From JAAYLC01 sp964636665 (GTDB lineage Bacteria; Bacteroidota; Bacteroidia; Flavobacteriales; Flavobacteriaceae): a DNA stretch of 8,065 bases. This document shows, piece after piece, positions 1 through 6,923 of this stretch (the first letter of the stretch is position 1; every line of letters starts with the position of its first letter). A program made the translations under genes and the position numbers. The stretch lies in contig CAZWVT010000070.1 in the NCBI GenBank assembly GCA_964636665.1, positions 1 to 8,065 on the forward strand. The letters are read 5' to 3'. The notes beneath the pieces were generated by a model that was not told the DNA's origin, did no database searches, and worked only from the letters and a program-made list of their open reading frames with translations.

Positions 1-690
1 AAACGATGGAAAATCCGGCTGTTGTATTTTATTTTAATCTGTTATTTCAATTTTTTTATTTTTCATCTTTCTGCGAGATTGCCCATTGCCGTATTGTTTA
101 TTTTTTACAATATCGCACTGATTTATTATTTCTTTAAACAGAAAAAAATCTGGAAAGGCGTATTGTTTTTAGTCTTGTTATACATGGTAAGCAGTCTGGT
201 AATTTACAATGTCAGAATTACGAGATACCGATTTCAGCATCTGCTGGGATTCACGTATTCTGACGGAACGCATCACGAAGACGGGAAAGACAAAATTCTT
301 CAATGGAAGGCAGGAATTGCTGCCAATAAAAATATGATTTTCGGAAATGGTGCCGGGGATGCCAACCAAAGCATTTTTGACTCATACAATGCAATGGGGT
401 TGTCAAAATATGCAGAACGAGAATACAATGCTCACAATCAATTTATACAGACTTATGTAGGTATGGGCTTAATAGGCTTGGCTGTGCTTTTATTTATTTT
501 CTTTTACTACTTCCGGGATTACTACAGAAACGGTCACTTTGTAGCTTATAGCCTGTTATTTTTAACTTTTATTCTCTTTCAAACAGAATCGTATTTGGAG
601 CGGCATAATGGGATTGTGATGTTTGTATTTCTGATTTGTTTTCTACATTTCGGGATAAAAAAACCTGAATCTAAGATTGAGCAGTCATAA
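1..690 (+). CDS. O-antigen ligase-like membrane protein, 5' truncated by window edge
   Basis: The frame is open from base 1 (KRWKIRL and onward), so the gene starts left of the window; the TTG at 22 is not a credible start. About 229 residues remain. What is visible: a hydrophobic segment containing LSARLPIAV, which resembles the conserved Arg region of the Wzy_C family, then a second hydrophobic segment, a polar periplasmic-type loop with IFGNGAGDAN, and NAHNQFIQTYVGMGLIGL followed by two or three membrane segments. The His at 433-435 fits the H[NSQ]-x9-G-x2-[GTY] pattern reported for WaaL ligases, a family that transfers undecaprenyl-linked polysaccharide to lipid A-core in the periplasm. 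This is the only gene on the plus strand, and its last 20 bases overlap the convergent gene at 671-1927. Related ligases act in protein O-glycosylation or teichuronic acid transfer, so the acceptor is unknown. Family assignment is fairly sure; substrate is not. Confidence 0.82.
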   Translation, partial: KRWKIRLLYFILICYFNFFIFHLSARLPIAVLFIFYNIALIYYFFKQKKIWKGVLFLVLLYMVSSLVIYNVRITRYRFQHLLGFTYSDGTHHEDGKDKILQWKAGIAANKNMIFGNGAGDANQSIFDSYNAMGLSKYAEREYNAHNQFIQTYVGMGLIGLAVLLFIFFYYFRDYYRNGHFVAYSLLFLTFILFQTESYLERHNGIVMFVFLICFLHFGIKKPESKIEQS

Positions 691-1927
691 TTTTATTTTT
701 AAACGGAAATGCGAATAAAATAAAAATCCAAAGGAAATTATACTGATAAATAAACGCATTTGTAACTGAAAGAATCAAAATAAATACAAAGTAGAAGATT
801 GTAGTTCGCATATTACAGTAAGTGCGTAAAAACAAAAACATCGCTACAAAAAACACGATAAATAAAATGCCGAATTTTGCATACAGCGTCAAGTATAAAT
901 TATCTATATAAATGTTGTAATTATCAATATTGTCGCGGTAATGAAACCAAGGAATAAAGAATGTAAAACCGATTCCTTTCCCTAAAATAAATTCCATCCA
1001 GCTAAAATTTGATGTGGCAGCAAAAAACGGAGAAAATCTATTGACCAGTGCATATTCGATATATTCCGGGTTCAACAATAATTGAAATCTGGACAAAGGA
1101 GAATCTTCATCTGCTCTCATTACCAGAATTATGAAAGATATCAATAAAGCAATAATACCAGTAAAGAAAATAATCAATCTGTTTAATGAGATTCTTGTCA
1201 GATAAAAAAGTCCAATCACTACTAAGACAGAGAAAATCAACGTGCGGTTTCCTGTAAATAACAAGGGGACTATGCATAGAATTACTTCAAGAAATGAAAA
1301 ACTTCGTTTGTTGGAAATAGCATAGGTCAAATAAAAAATTCCAAAATAACTTCCCAGTGTTTCCAATCGCAACTCTTCATACTTATAATACGGATCATCT
1401 GTCAATTGCAAGTGCAAGCTTTGGGCAACCATCAAATAAAATACGATTCCAAGAACTATAAGGTTTGCCCACAAAAGATTCATACAAAATCGTTTTGTCA
1501 ATATACTTTCCAAACGCTTGTAAAAGATTTCAATAAATACAAAACCCAAAGGAATAAGTAAGAAAGGCTTTATGTCCTTTAGAATATTAGTTATTTCACG
1601 AGATTCATTTACGAACAATAAATAATGGATTCCATACAATCCCAACAAACCGAACAATAAAATGAATGCGGTAAAAAGACTGATTTTAAATTTGTGGTTA
1701 GATAATACTTTTAGGATAAAAAGAATTGTCGGTCCAACCCAAAAAAAGTAAGAAAATGAAAGTTGATAAACTGTGTGAAATGTTGTTGTAAATTTTGTGA
1801 TGGGCAATAAAACCGTCAGGATGACGAATAATTTTAAAGCAATGTCTTTAAAAGACAAATTTAAAACAGAAACAATTCCTAAAATGAAATAGAAAAAGGT
1901 AAAAAAAAGATAGATTTTAAAATCCAT
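671..1927 (-). CDS. Wzy-like polysaccharide polymerase / O-antigen ligase-superfamily membrane protein
   Basis: This 418-residue protein has roughly 11-12 hydrophobic segments (about 4-22, 28-45, 57-74, 81-104, 120-134, 149-166, 187-203, 209-224, 229-244, 250-270, 351-377, 385-407). GNRTL at 226-230 sits in the place of the conserved G/S-R-T/S motif of Wzy_C proteins. A large polar loop (about 271-345) follows, containing SPLSRFQ and ILGKGIG, then IDNLYLTLYAKFG at 351-363. This order is typical of Wzy-type polymerases, which join lipid-linked repeat units in the periplasm. It lacks the His of the ligase motif (DN replaces HN), so polymerase is favoured over ligase. ATG is preceded by a 92-base spacer with tandem repeats, unlike its overlapping upstream neighbours, so it may be a later addition to the operon or have its own promoter. 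Its 3' end overlaps the plus-strand ligase-like gene by 20 bases. Primary sequence in this family is poorly conserved, so the role is inferred from topology and motifs. Confidence 0.72.
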   Translation of the reverse strand: MDFKIYLFFTFFYFILGIVSVLNLSFKDIALKLFVILTVLLPITKFTTTFHTVYQLSFSYFFWVGPTILFILKVLSNHKFKISLFTAFILLFGLLGLYGIHYLLFVNESREITNILKDIKPFLLIPLGFVFIEIFYKRLESILTKRFCMNLLWANLIVLGIVFYLMVAQSLHLQLTDDPYYKYEELRLETLGSYFGIFYLTYAISNKRSFSFLEVILCIVPLLFTGNRTLIFSVLVVIGLFYLTRISLNRLIIFFTGIIALLISFIILVMRADEDSPLSRFQLLLNPEYIEYALVNRFSPFFAATSNFSWMEFILGKGIGFTFFIPWFHYRDNIDNYNIYIDNLYLTLYAKFGILFIVFFVAMFLFLRTYCNMRTTIFYFVFILILSVTNAFIYQYNFLWIFILFAFPFKNKIMTAQS

Positions 1928-1931
1928 TAGC

Positions 1932-1939
1932 CAAATGTA
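1932..1939 (-). promoter_or_regulatory. possible Bacteroidota -7 box (TACATTTG)
   Basis: The minus-strand octamer TACATTTG exactly fits the TAnnTTTG -7 consensus of Bacteroidota sigma-A promoters and lies 4 bases before the ATG at 1927. No clear TTG -33 box is seen about 19 bases upstream; the nearest is AGGTTCA within the repeat. Transcription from it would start at or just inside the ATG, giving an almost leaderless message. Chance occurrence in AT-rich DNA is a real alternative. Confidence 0.22.
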
Positions 1940-1988
1940 TTTTTAGCTTCGGATGAACCTTTAGCTTCGGGATGAACCTTGCTTCGGG
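1935..1988 (-). repeat. three imperfect 17-19 base tandem repeats in a spacer
   Basis: On the minus strand the spacer before the 671-1927 gene holds three head-to-tail copies: CCCGAAGCAAGGTTCAT (1988-1972), CCCGAAGCTAAAGGTTCAT (1971-1953) and the more degenerate CCGAAGCTAAAAATACAT (1952-1935). The copies are more GC-rich than the surrounding spacer and differ by one- to two-base insertions and substitutions. They sit between two genes that are otherwise packed tightly. I do not recognise a named repeat family. They could be slipped-strand duplications, a protein or RNA binding element, or part of a dispersed repeat. Confidence 0.75.
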
Positions 1989-2019
1989 AAAAATTGATAA
2001 AATATCTTTCATCAGCAAC

Positions 2020-3363
2020 TTAATTATCAATTATTTCTTCAGTTTCTGATTTATTTTTTATGGATGCAATATAAATATAAAATAGAATTATAGCGTAAGC
2101 AAAAAGATATTCAGGTTTAAAAAAGCCTCTGTGATAAATATGGAAAAACTGAGCGATGGTAATGACATAGAATATTTTATACATGTCGCTGTTTAACGAT
2201 TTTCGATATATAAAATAGATAAAAAGACTTGTAAAAAATAGTATTGGAATGAGCCAATATCCAAAGTCGATATACAACCCACCAATAATTCCCGGTGTAA
2301 TCCCACCCGCATAATCTCCTACATAAAGAATCCTTGAAAGGACATCCCCCGGAGCTTGTCGATCGCCGGGCAACATCGTAAGCATCTCCGAGAAAAACAT
2401 AGGAGAATCATAATAAGTATTAGTAACATTGTCTCTGATTATTCGCTCTGTTATTCCTACAGTTTCCCGCAAAGAAAAATAAACCGGCATAATTAGCAGG
2501 CTGTACCATTTTGCATTTCCAAAGTATTGTTGCGCCAATTCTACAGGGGTTAAGAAGGTATGAGAAACCAACCTTCTGGTGTAGTAAATTATTTGAAACA
2601 AAATCAAGCCAATAAACCCGGACAGATATACCCAGTATTTGTTTTTTCGCCAAGCCTGACTGTTATTCAAATAAAATTTCTTTCCTACAGGAATATTCTT
2701 TAACAAATACAGCAGAATAACACTGATGATAATCATAATCACTGTTCCGCGACTACCGATAAAAAATGCAGGAAATAAGGGAAGAATGATGAAAAGTAAA
2801 ATGTTTTTTTTGCTAAACTGAGATTTCGTAAAGAAAAGCGTAAATATTGGAATGTATAACGTAGATTTTATAAGATACGACACCTTGGCACTCATTAAAA
2901 ACCTAAGTTCCTGATGGACTAAAACATTTCCCACCGTTACAAACACATAGGCAACCAACAGATAAACAAATATGGTATGAACTACCAAAACTTGAACAAA
3001 CAATGGGGTAATCGTAATTTTTTTATAAGCCTTAATCCGTTTAACAAACATATTGCTGCTCACCGTAAATAACAAAGGAAGTATTAATGCAAAATTAGCA
3101 TACGTGTACAGCTCTAATGTATAAAAATGAATAGTTCCCCGATAGGTGGAAATATTAAAGAACGGAATAAAATAGTATAGAAAAAGATAAAACCCGAAGA
3201 TTTTAGTATGAATAGATTTTCGAGTAATCGTAATGAATAATAGTAAAAGAGAAAATGTGAGGTGTGTATATTCATAAGATTCCAAATACATAAATACCGC
3301 CGTAATTCCAATCAAAAGGAATACGATATAGTCATTTAAATATTTGAAATTCAAATTATTCAT
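2020..3363 (-). CDS. wzy: oligosaccharide repeat unit polymerase (Wzy-type)
   Basis: This 447-residue, very hydrophobic protein has about 11-12 membrane segments. A GSRG motif at 203-206 follows a transmembrane stretch. A long polar region (about 261-360) ends in the pattern typical of oligosaccharide repeat unit polymerases: LPGDRQAPGD (331-340), YAGGITPGIIGG (351-362) and LYIDFGYW (363-370), followed by two or three membrane helices. The G-[IV]-TP-x-GxLYxDFG pattern is the strongest sign that this is a true Wzy, which extends the undecaprenyl-diphosphate-linked glycan in the periplasm, and it is the best polymerase candidate in the window. Its ATG overlaps the TGA of the gene upstream as ATGA, indicating translational coupling in one operon behind the flippase. 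A highly charged C-terminal tail (KNKSETEEIIDN) lies on the cytoplasmic side if the usual topology holds. Repeat-unit structure and linkage cannot be predicted from sequence. Confidence 0.82.
   Translation of the reverse strand: MNNLNFKYLNDYIVFLLIGITAVFMYLESYEYTHLTFSLLLLFITITRKSIHTKIFGFYLFLYYFIPFFNISTYRGTIHFYTLELYTYANFALILPLLFTVSSNMFVKRIKAYKKITITPLFVQVLVVHTIFVYLLVAYVFVTVGNVLVHQELRFLMSAKVSYLIKSTLYIPIFTLFFTKSQFSKKNILLFIILPLFPAFFIGSRGTVIMIIISVILLYLLKNIPVGKKFYLNNSQAWRKNKYWVYLSGFIGLILFQIIYYTRRLVSHTFLTPVELAQQYFGNAKWYSLLIMPVYFSLRETVGITERIIRDNVTNTYYDSPMFFSEMLTMLPGDRQAPGDVLSRILYVGDYAGGITPGIIGGLYIDFGYWLIPILFFTSLFIYFIYRKSLNSDMYKIFYVITIAQFFHIYHRGFFKPEYLFAYAIILFYIYIASIKNKSETEEIIDN
3360..3363 (-). other. 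ATGA stop-start overlap coupling two polymerase-like genes
   Basis: On the minus strand the four bases ATGA hold both the start of the 2020-3363 gene and the TGA stop of the 3360-4556 gene. This arrangement usually means the downstream gene is translated by reinitiating ribosomes, so the two products would be made in linked amounts. Confidence 0.8.
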
Positions 3364-4556
3364 GATGTGCTTTTAAATTTTTCTTTTTGTAACATAGCCA
3401 ATACAATTATCAAATAAAATCCAATTGGTGCATTGTGAAAAAAATTTCCAGAAAGAACCACAATCAACAATAAAAATGTCATTTGGATTTTCCCAAAATC
3501 ACTAAGTTTTCCAAAATTTATAATCTTTCGAAAATAGAAAATAAAATACAGCAAAGCTCCGGCAATTCCAAAGAACAAAATAACATCAAAGGGTTCAAAT
3601 TCCACTCTGTATTTCTCAAAATCAGTTCCGCCGAACAAATAGTTTAAGAACGTCCATTTTTCATGAATGACGGGCAGAAAATCTTCCTTCAGATTTTCTG
3701 TCCTCAAGGATGTTAATGCTGCCATTAATCCGTATTGTTCATATGCTTCAATCAATGGATTAAAGTTTTTTGCAAAAAATTCTACAAATGCATTTCTTAA
3801 TAAAATGGCGAACAGTACCAGACTACCTAAAACATAATAAAATGCTTTTTTAAGATAAACACGTTGTAGGATTAGCACATGAATTATGGTGAGTATTACA
3901 AAAAGCAATAAGGCTTTGGTGCCTGACAAAAAGCAAACTGTACTTATTAAAATTAGTTCCGGTAATTTTTTTCTGTGTTGTAAATAATGATTTAGAAAAT
4001 AAGTCAATGCCAACGCATTAAAATATGTAATCATACTTGGCGTCATAAATATTCCCGAGGAACCGAATCGATGATAATAAGTTTTAAACAAATGAATATC
4101 AAAAACAATAGTAGCTATAACCAGAATAGAATTGATGATTACCAGTTTTTCATAAACTGTAAAAAGCAAAGGTGAAAATTGTTCTTTTTTGTTAATCAGG
4201 AAATAGAAGACAAAAAACACAAAAAGATAGCGTCCAAAATAAACGCTGTTTTCATAAAAATTTTCTCCGAAAGTAAAATCATTAAAACTGTATTGACCAA
4301 GGAGAAATATACTTCCCATAATCGCTAAAAACCACAAGATACGACGGGAAGGAAATCCTTGTAGAATAATTTTTATCCCGATAGTCAGCAGAAATAATCC
4401 TTTTGCAAATAAACTGAAATTATAAAATGACCATCTGGACTTATAGCCTATCGTCGTCATCACTTCAGACAGGAAAAAAATGAGCAAAACCGCTACCGGC
4501 AGATATTCAATCCGGAAAAATTCTTTGAATGATATGTTTTTCAGTGTTTTAAACAT
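3360..4556 (-). CDS. Wzy/O-antigen ligase-like polytopic membrane protein
   Basis: This 398-residue protein has about 10-12 hydrophobic segments. LSGTKALLLF near 210-219 occupies the position of the conserved SR/GTK motif of the O-antigen ligase/polymerase superfamily. A polar periplasmic-type loop (about 260-323) carries SLRTENL (283-289), a Trp at 301 and LFGGTDFEKY (307-316), and ends in EPFDVILFFGIAG (321-333). The S-x-R, then loop, then FD-x4-FGI-x-G arrangement is common in Wzy-type proteins of Bacteroidota and Firmicutes capsule loci. No HN-x9-G motif is present, so polymerase is favoured over ligase. The start overlaps the end of the flippase gene by 8 bases and the stop overlaps the next start as ATGA, so all three are probably translated from one message. 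It may polymerise a second glycan, form an alternative linkage, or act as a ligase of a divergent type; sequence alone does not decide. Confidence 0.72.
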   Translation of the reverse strand: MFKTLKNISFKEFFRIEYLPVAVLLIFFLSEVMTTIGYKSRWSFYNFSLFAKGLFLLTIGIKIILQGFPSRRILWFLAIMGSIFLLGQYSFNDFTFGENFYENSVYFGRYLFVFFVFYFLINKKEQFSPLLFTVYEKLVIINSILVIATIVFDIHLFKTYYHRFGSSGIFMTPSMITYFNALALTYFLNHYLQHRKKLPELILISTVCFLSGTKALLLFVILTIIHVLILQRVYLKKAFYYVLGSLVLFAILLRNAFVEFFAKNFNPLIEAYEQYGLMAALTSLRTENLKEDFLPVIHEKWTFLNYLFGGTDFEKYRVEFEPFDVILFFGIAGALLYFIFYFRKIINFGKLSDFGKIQMTFLLLIVVLSGNFFHNAPIGFYLIIVLAMLQKEKFKSTS

Positions 4557-5730
4557 ATTTGTAATAGATAAATCCGGAACGTACGATAAAAACAGAAATC
4601 AATCCCATTATCACACTGTTTAAACTGATTCCTATCGTCAACAAGGTTATAAGCAAAACCGCCATTAGAAAGGCTGTTAATAAGTTTATGATGTACATAT
4701 CCTGATAATTTGCAACGGCTCCTAACAAAGCTGAAAAAAGTCCGTAAATCAGCTTGGAAATTCCCAAAAAAGAAAGAAGGATTACCAACCAAAGATTTTC
4801 CGATATGTCAATTGCTAAAAAGGTTCCGTTATCAACCCAAACTACTGCAAATACACAAGCTATTAAAATAACTCCGCTTAAAAATATTTTTTTTAATTTT
4901 TGATGAAGCAGATTCGAATCTCGTTTTTCTTTAAAAAAAACCAATTCTTTAAAACCTACATAATATTGGATTAACGTAAGCGGAAACAAAAACACAGTTG
5001 AATAATAAAAATATTTTCCGAAGGCATCTTCTCCCATTTCATTTACAATCAAAATTCGTTCGCCATAGGAAAGCAAGGTCAGTAATGCCATGTTTATAGA
5101 AAACGACAAAAAGAAATTAAAAAGCGATGGTGTTCGTCCGGGTGTAATTCTCAAATTCTGAATCAGTTTAAATCCTGCCCAGATTCCGATTCCGCAAAGA
5201 ATAATGGCAGATACTCGGATAATGTTAGCTTCGGTAATAAAATCACGGAAATAGAACAGTCCGATAAAAACCAGAAAAGCGATTTTATAACCATTTTGAA
5301 AAAATTGAGAAATCACGAACTTCTTTTGAAGCCGGAGGATATTAAATGAAAAAATCATCAGGTTTATCGCCAATCCGGAAAAAATCAATGAAAGGAAGTC
5401 CAGTCCTTCATAATGTAAATGGAAATAATATCCGATAGCAAAAGGGGTTGCAATTCCGGAAAAAAGCAACAGCCGGAAAATATCTTTTGACAATCCTATT
5501 TTGTCCTTTTCAATTGTTGCCAACCTTAGGAGAACCTGATCAAAGCCAATCAATCCAAAGGAAACAATTATGGCTAAATAAGTTAAGTAAAGCGAATAAA
5601 CGTTAAATAATTCAGGAAGAAATCTTTTAATAAACAGTATTAATATAAAATTGCTCAGCGCACCCAATACGACAATCAGTAAAGAGACATTGTTAAGTAT
5701 AGTAGATTTTAGTCTTCCTGAAAGTTCCAT
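4549..5730 (-). CDS. wzx: Wzx-type polysaccharide repeat-unit flippase (MATE/MOP superfamily)
   Basis: This 393-residue protein has about 12 predicted membrane segments spaced evenly from residue 14 to the C-terminus (for example 14-35, 42-63, 84-103, 109-131, 170-190, 201-220, 238-258, 282-300, 346-367, 371-390). It begins with a short polar stretch running straight into helix 1 (RLKSTILNNVSLL), as polysaccharide-exporting MOP proteins do. The segment GERILIVNEMGEDAFGKYFYYS (223-244) matches the helix 7-8 region of Wzx proteins, where a charged residue is followed by a small-loop G-x-Y motif. Wzx moves undecaprenyl-diphosphate-linked repeat units from the cytoplasmic to the periplasmic face of the inner membrane. 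It is somewhat shorter than the usual 410-480 residues. The ATG at 5728-5730 fits the family start, and an in-frame stop lies 27 bases upstream with no ATG between. It is the only flippase in the window. Because the family is sequence-diverse, the assignment rests on topology, the loop motif and the neighbours. Confidence 0.8.
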   Translation of the reverse strand: MELSGRLKSTILNNVSLLIVVLGALSNFILILFIKRFLPELFNVYSLYLTYLAIIVSFGLIGFDQVLLRLATIEKDKIGLSKDIFRLLLFSGIATPFAIGYYFHLHYEGLDFLSLIFSGLAINLMIFSFNILRLQKKFVISQFFQNGYKIAFLVFIGLFYFRDFITEANIIRVSAIILCGIGIWAGFKLIQNLRITPGRTPSLFNFFLSFSINMALLTLLSYGERILIVNEMGEDAFGKYFYYSTVFLFPLTLIQYYVGFKELVFFKEKRDSNLLHQKLKKIFLSGVILIACVFAVVWVDNGTFLAIDISENLWLVILLSFLGISKLIYGLFSALLGAVANYQDMYIINLLTAFLMAVLLITLLTIGISLNSVIMGLISVFIVRSGFIYYKYV

Positions 5731-5742
5731 ATTAATAACTGT

Positions 5743-5764
5743 TTTCTGAATAATGTTTCAGAAA
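5743..5764 (-). other. small inverted repeat between wecB and the flippase gene
   Basis: TTTCTGAA (5743-5750) and TTCAGAAA (5757-5764) are perfect 8-base inverted arms around a 6-base loop. A further TTCAGAAA copy lies at 5791-5798, so an alternative pairing is possible. The hairpin lies in the 71-base spacer after the wecB stop and before the flippase start. It has only two G-C pairs and no T-run after it in the direction of transcription, so it is not a convincing terminator. It could attenuate or stabilise the message, or be chance in AT-rich DNA. Confidence 0.25.
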
Positions 5765-5801
5765 TTACTTTTGGCGAATAATCAATTCTTTTCAGAAAAG
5801 T

Positions 5802-6923
5802 TTATAGTTCCTTTACGGTTCGCAAGATTCGTTCACAAGCTTTTCCATCGCCGTATGGGTTGTGCAACATTGTCATTTGATTATAATGATTTGAATCATT
5901 CAAAAGTCTTGTAGTTTCTTCGACTATCTTTTTTTGGTCTGTTCCTACTAAAATTACTGTTCCTACATCTACAGCTTCAGGTCTTTCTGTTGTTTCTCGC
6001 ATTACTAAAACAGGTTTCCCCAAACTTGGTGCTTCTTCTTGAATTCCACCGCTATCTGTGATAATCAGGTAAGATTTTTCCATTACCCATACAAAAGCCG
6101 GATAACTCAATGGATTTATCAGAAAAATATTTTCTACTGAACTCAATAATTCAAACACCGGTTTTTGAACATGCGGATTCAGATGAACCGGATAAACAAT
6201 TTGAATTTTGGGATTTTTTTCGGCAATTTGTTTTAATGCTTTACAAATATCAATAAACCCTTGGCCGTGATTTTCTCTTCGATGACCGGTAACGAGCAAG
6301 GTTTTTTTAGAGAAATCAATTTGTTTTTTGAGTTCTTCTATTTCTTTATCAGAATAGCCTTCTTCCATTTTCCGAACGCTGTACTCCAGCGCATCAATTA
6401 CTGTATTTCCTGTTACACTAATTGTTTCGTCTGATATATTTTCGAGTAATAAATTTTCCTTAGCGGTTTGTGTTGGAGAAAAATGAAAATCAGCAATCCT
6501 ACTTACAATGTTTCGATTCATTTCTTCAGGAAACGGATTTCTTTTTTTAAAAGTTCGAAGTCCGGCTTCAACATGGCACACTTTTGCGCCACTGTAGAAA
6601 GCGGAAAGTGCAACTGCCATCGTGGTTGTCGTATCACCATGTACAAAAACGAAATCCGGTTTGAAATCCTTCAAAACAGTTTTCATATTTTCAATTATCG
6701 AAGCTGTTAAGGAATAAAGGTTTTGACCTGATTGCATTAAATCCAAATCATAATGCGGGATTATTTCAAAAAATGATAACACCTGATCCAGCATTTCCCG
6801 ATGTTGCGCCGTAACACAAACTTTAGTTTCAATATTTTTATACTCAACAAACTTTTGAACCAAGGGAGCCATTTTTATTGCTTCAGGTCGGGTTCCAAAA
6901 ACTATGAGACATTTTTTTAACAT
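5802..6923 (-). CDS. wecB: non-hydrolysing UDP-N-acetylglucosamine 2-epimerase
   Basis: This enzyme interconverts UDP-GlcNAc and UDP-ManNAc in the cytoplasm and supplies ManNAc or derivatives for surface glycans. The 373 residues match the full family length. Motifs in order: FGTRPEAIKMAPL (9-21), TAQHREMLDQVL (38-49), QSGQNLYSLT (64-73), VHGDTTT (94-100), HVEAGLRT (117-124), FPEEMNR (131-137), TGNTVID (171-177), TGHRREN (212-218), DSGGIQEEAPSLGKPVLVMR (290-309) and TERPEAV (312-318). The residues corresponding to the E. coli catalytic set Asp95, Glu117, Glu131 and His213 are Asp97, Glu119, Glu133 and His214, so the enzyme appears intact. The QHR and QxGQNL elements are those that bind the allosteric UDP-GlcNAc in bacterial enzymes, which suggests similar activation by substrate. 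It follows the Wzz-like gene by 46 bases and precedes the flippase by 71. No UDP-ManNAc dehydrogenase (wecC) lies next to it within the window, so whether ManNAc or its uronic acid is the final sugar is unknown. Confidence 0.97.
   Translation of the reverse strand: MLKKCLIVFGTRPEAIKMAPLVQKFVEYKNIETKVCVTAQHREMLDQVLSFFEIIPHYDLDLMQSGQNLYSLTASIIENMKTVLKDFKPDFVFVHGDTTTTMAVALSAFYSGAKVCHVEAGLRTFKKRNPFPEEMNRNIVSRIADFHFSPTQTAKENLLLENISDETISVTGNTVIDALEYSVRKMEEGYSDKEIEELKKQIDFSKKTLLVTGHRRENHGQGFIDICKALKQIAEKNPKIQIVYPVHLNPHVQKPVFELLSSVENIFLINPLSYPAFVWVMEKSYLIITDSGGIQEEAPSLGKPVLVMRETTERPEAVDVGTVILVGTDQKKIVEETTRLLNDSNHYNQMTMLHNPYGDGKACERILRTVKEL

Larger units (their letters stand above)
1917..2012 (-). other. 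31-codon open frame spanning the tandem repeat, doubtful small gene
   Basis: From ATG (2012-2010) a frame runs through the whole spacer and ends at TAA (1919-1917), 11 bases inside the next gene. The predicted peptide begins MKDILSIFPEARFIPKLKV and continues HPKLKIHLANGF, with PKLK occurring twice because repeat copies two and three are 18 bases (six codons) apart. It starts 7 bases after the stop of the 2020-3363 gene, a spacing suitable for reinitiation. The peptide is basic and unlike its membrane neighbours. It may be a leader or coupling peptide for the downstream polymerase-like gene, or simply an accidental frame; no ribosome site or codon evidence settles this. Confidence 0.25.

Noticed and set aside
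22..24. TTG as the start of the ligase-like gene
   Set aside because: The frame is open back to base 1 and family members have many more N-terminal membrane helices, so the gene is cut by the window edge.
178..369. 63-codon minus-strand open frame opposite the ligase-like gene
   Set aside because: The plus-strand frame carries the family motifs, and this frame shows none.
691..725. TTTTATTTT / AAAATAAAA inverted arms near the convergent gene ends, considered as a bidirectional terminator
   Set aside because: The arms are only A/T with a 17-base loop, they lie inside the coding region of the minus-strand gene, and such pairs are expected often in this base composition.
2420..2653. 77-codon minus-strand open frame
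   Set aside because: It lies wholly inside the 2020-3363 polymerase gene in another frame, with no recognisable motif and atypical composition.
3114..3311. 65-codon minus-strand open frame
   Set aside because: It is a shadow within the N-terminal part of the 2020-3363 gene; its hydrophobicity reflects the T-rich coding of that gene.
4541..4792. 83-codon minus-strand open frame
   Set aside because: It overlaps the 3' end of the flippase gene in another frame; the flippase frame is the one with continuous membrane helices.
6468..6710. 80-codon plus-strand open frame
   Set aside because: It is antisense to the highly conserved core of wecB and has no protein-like features.
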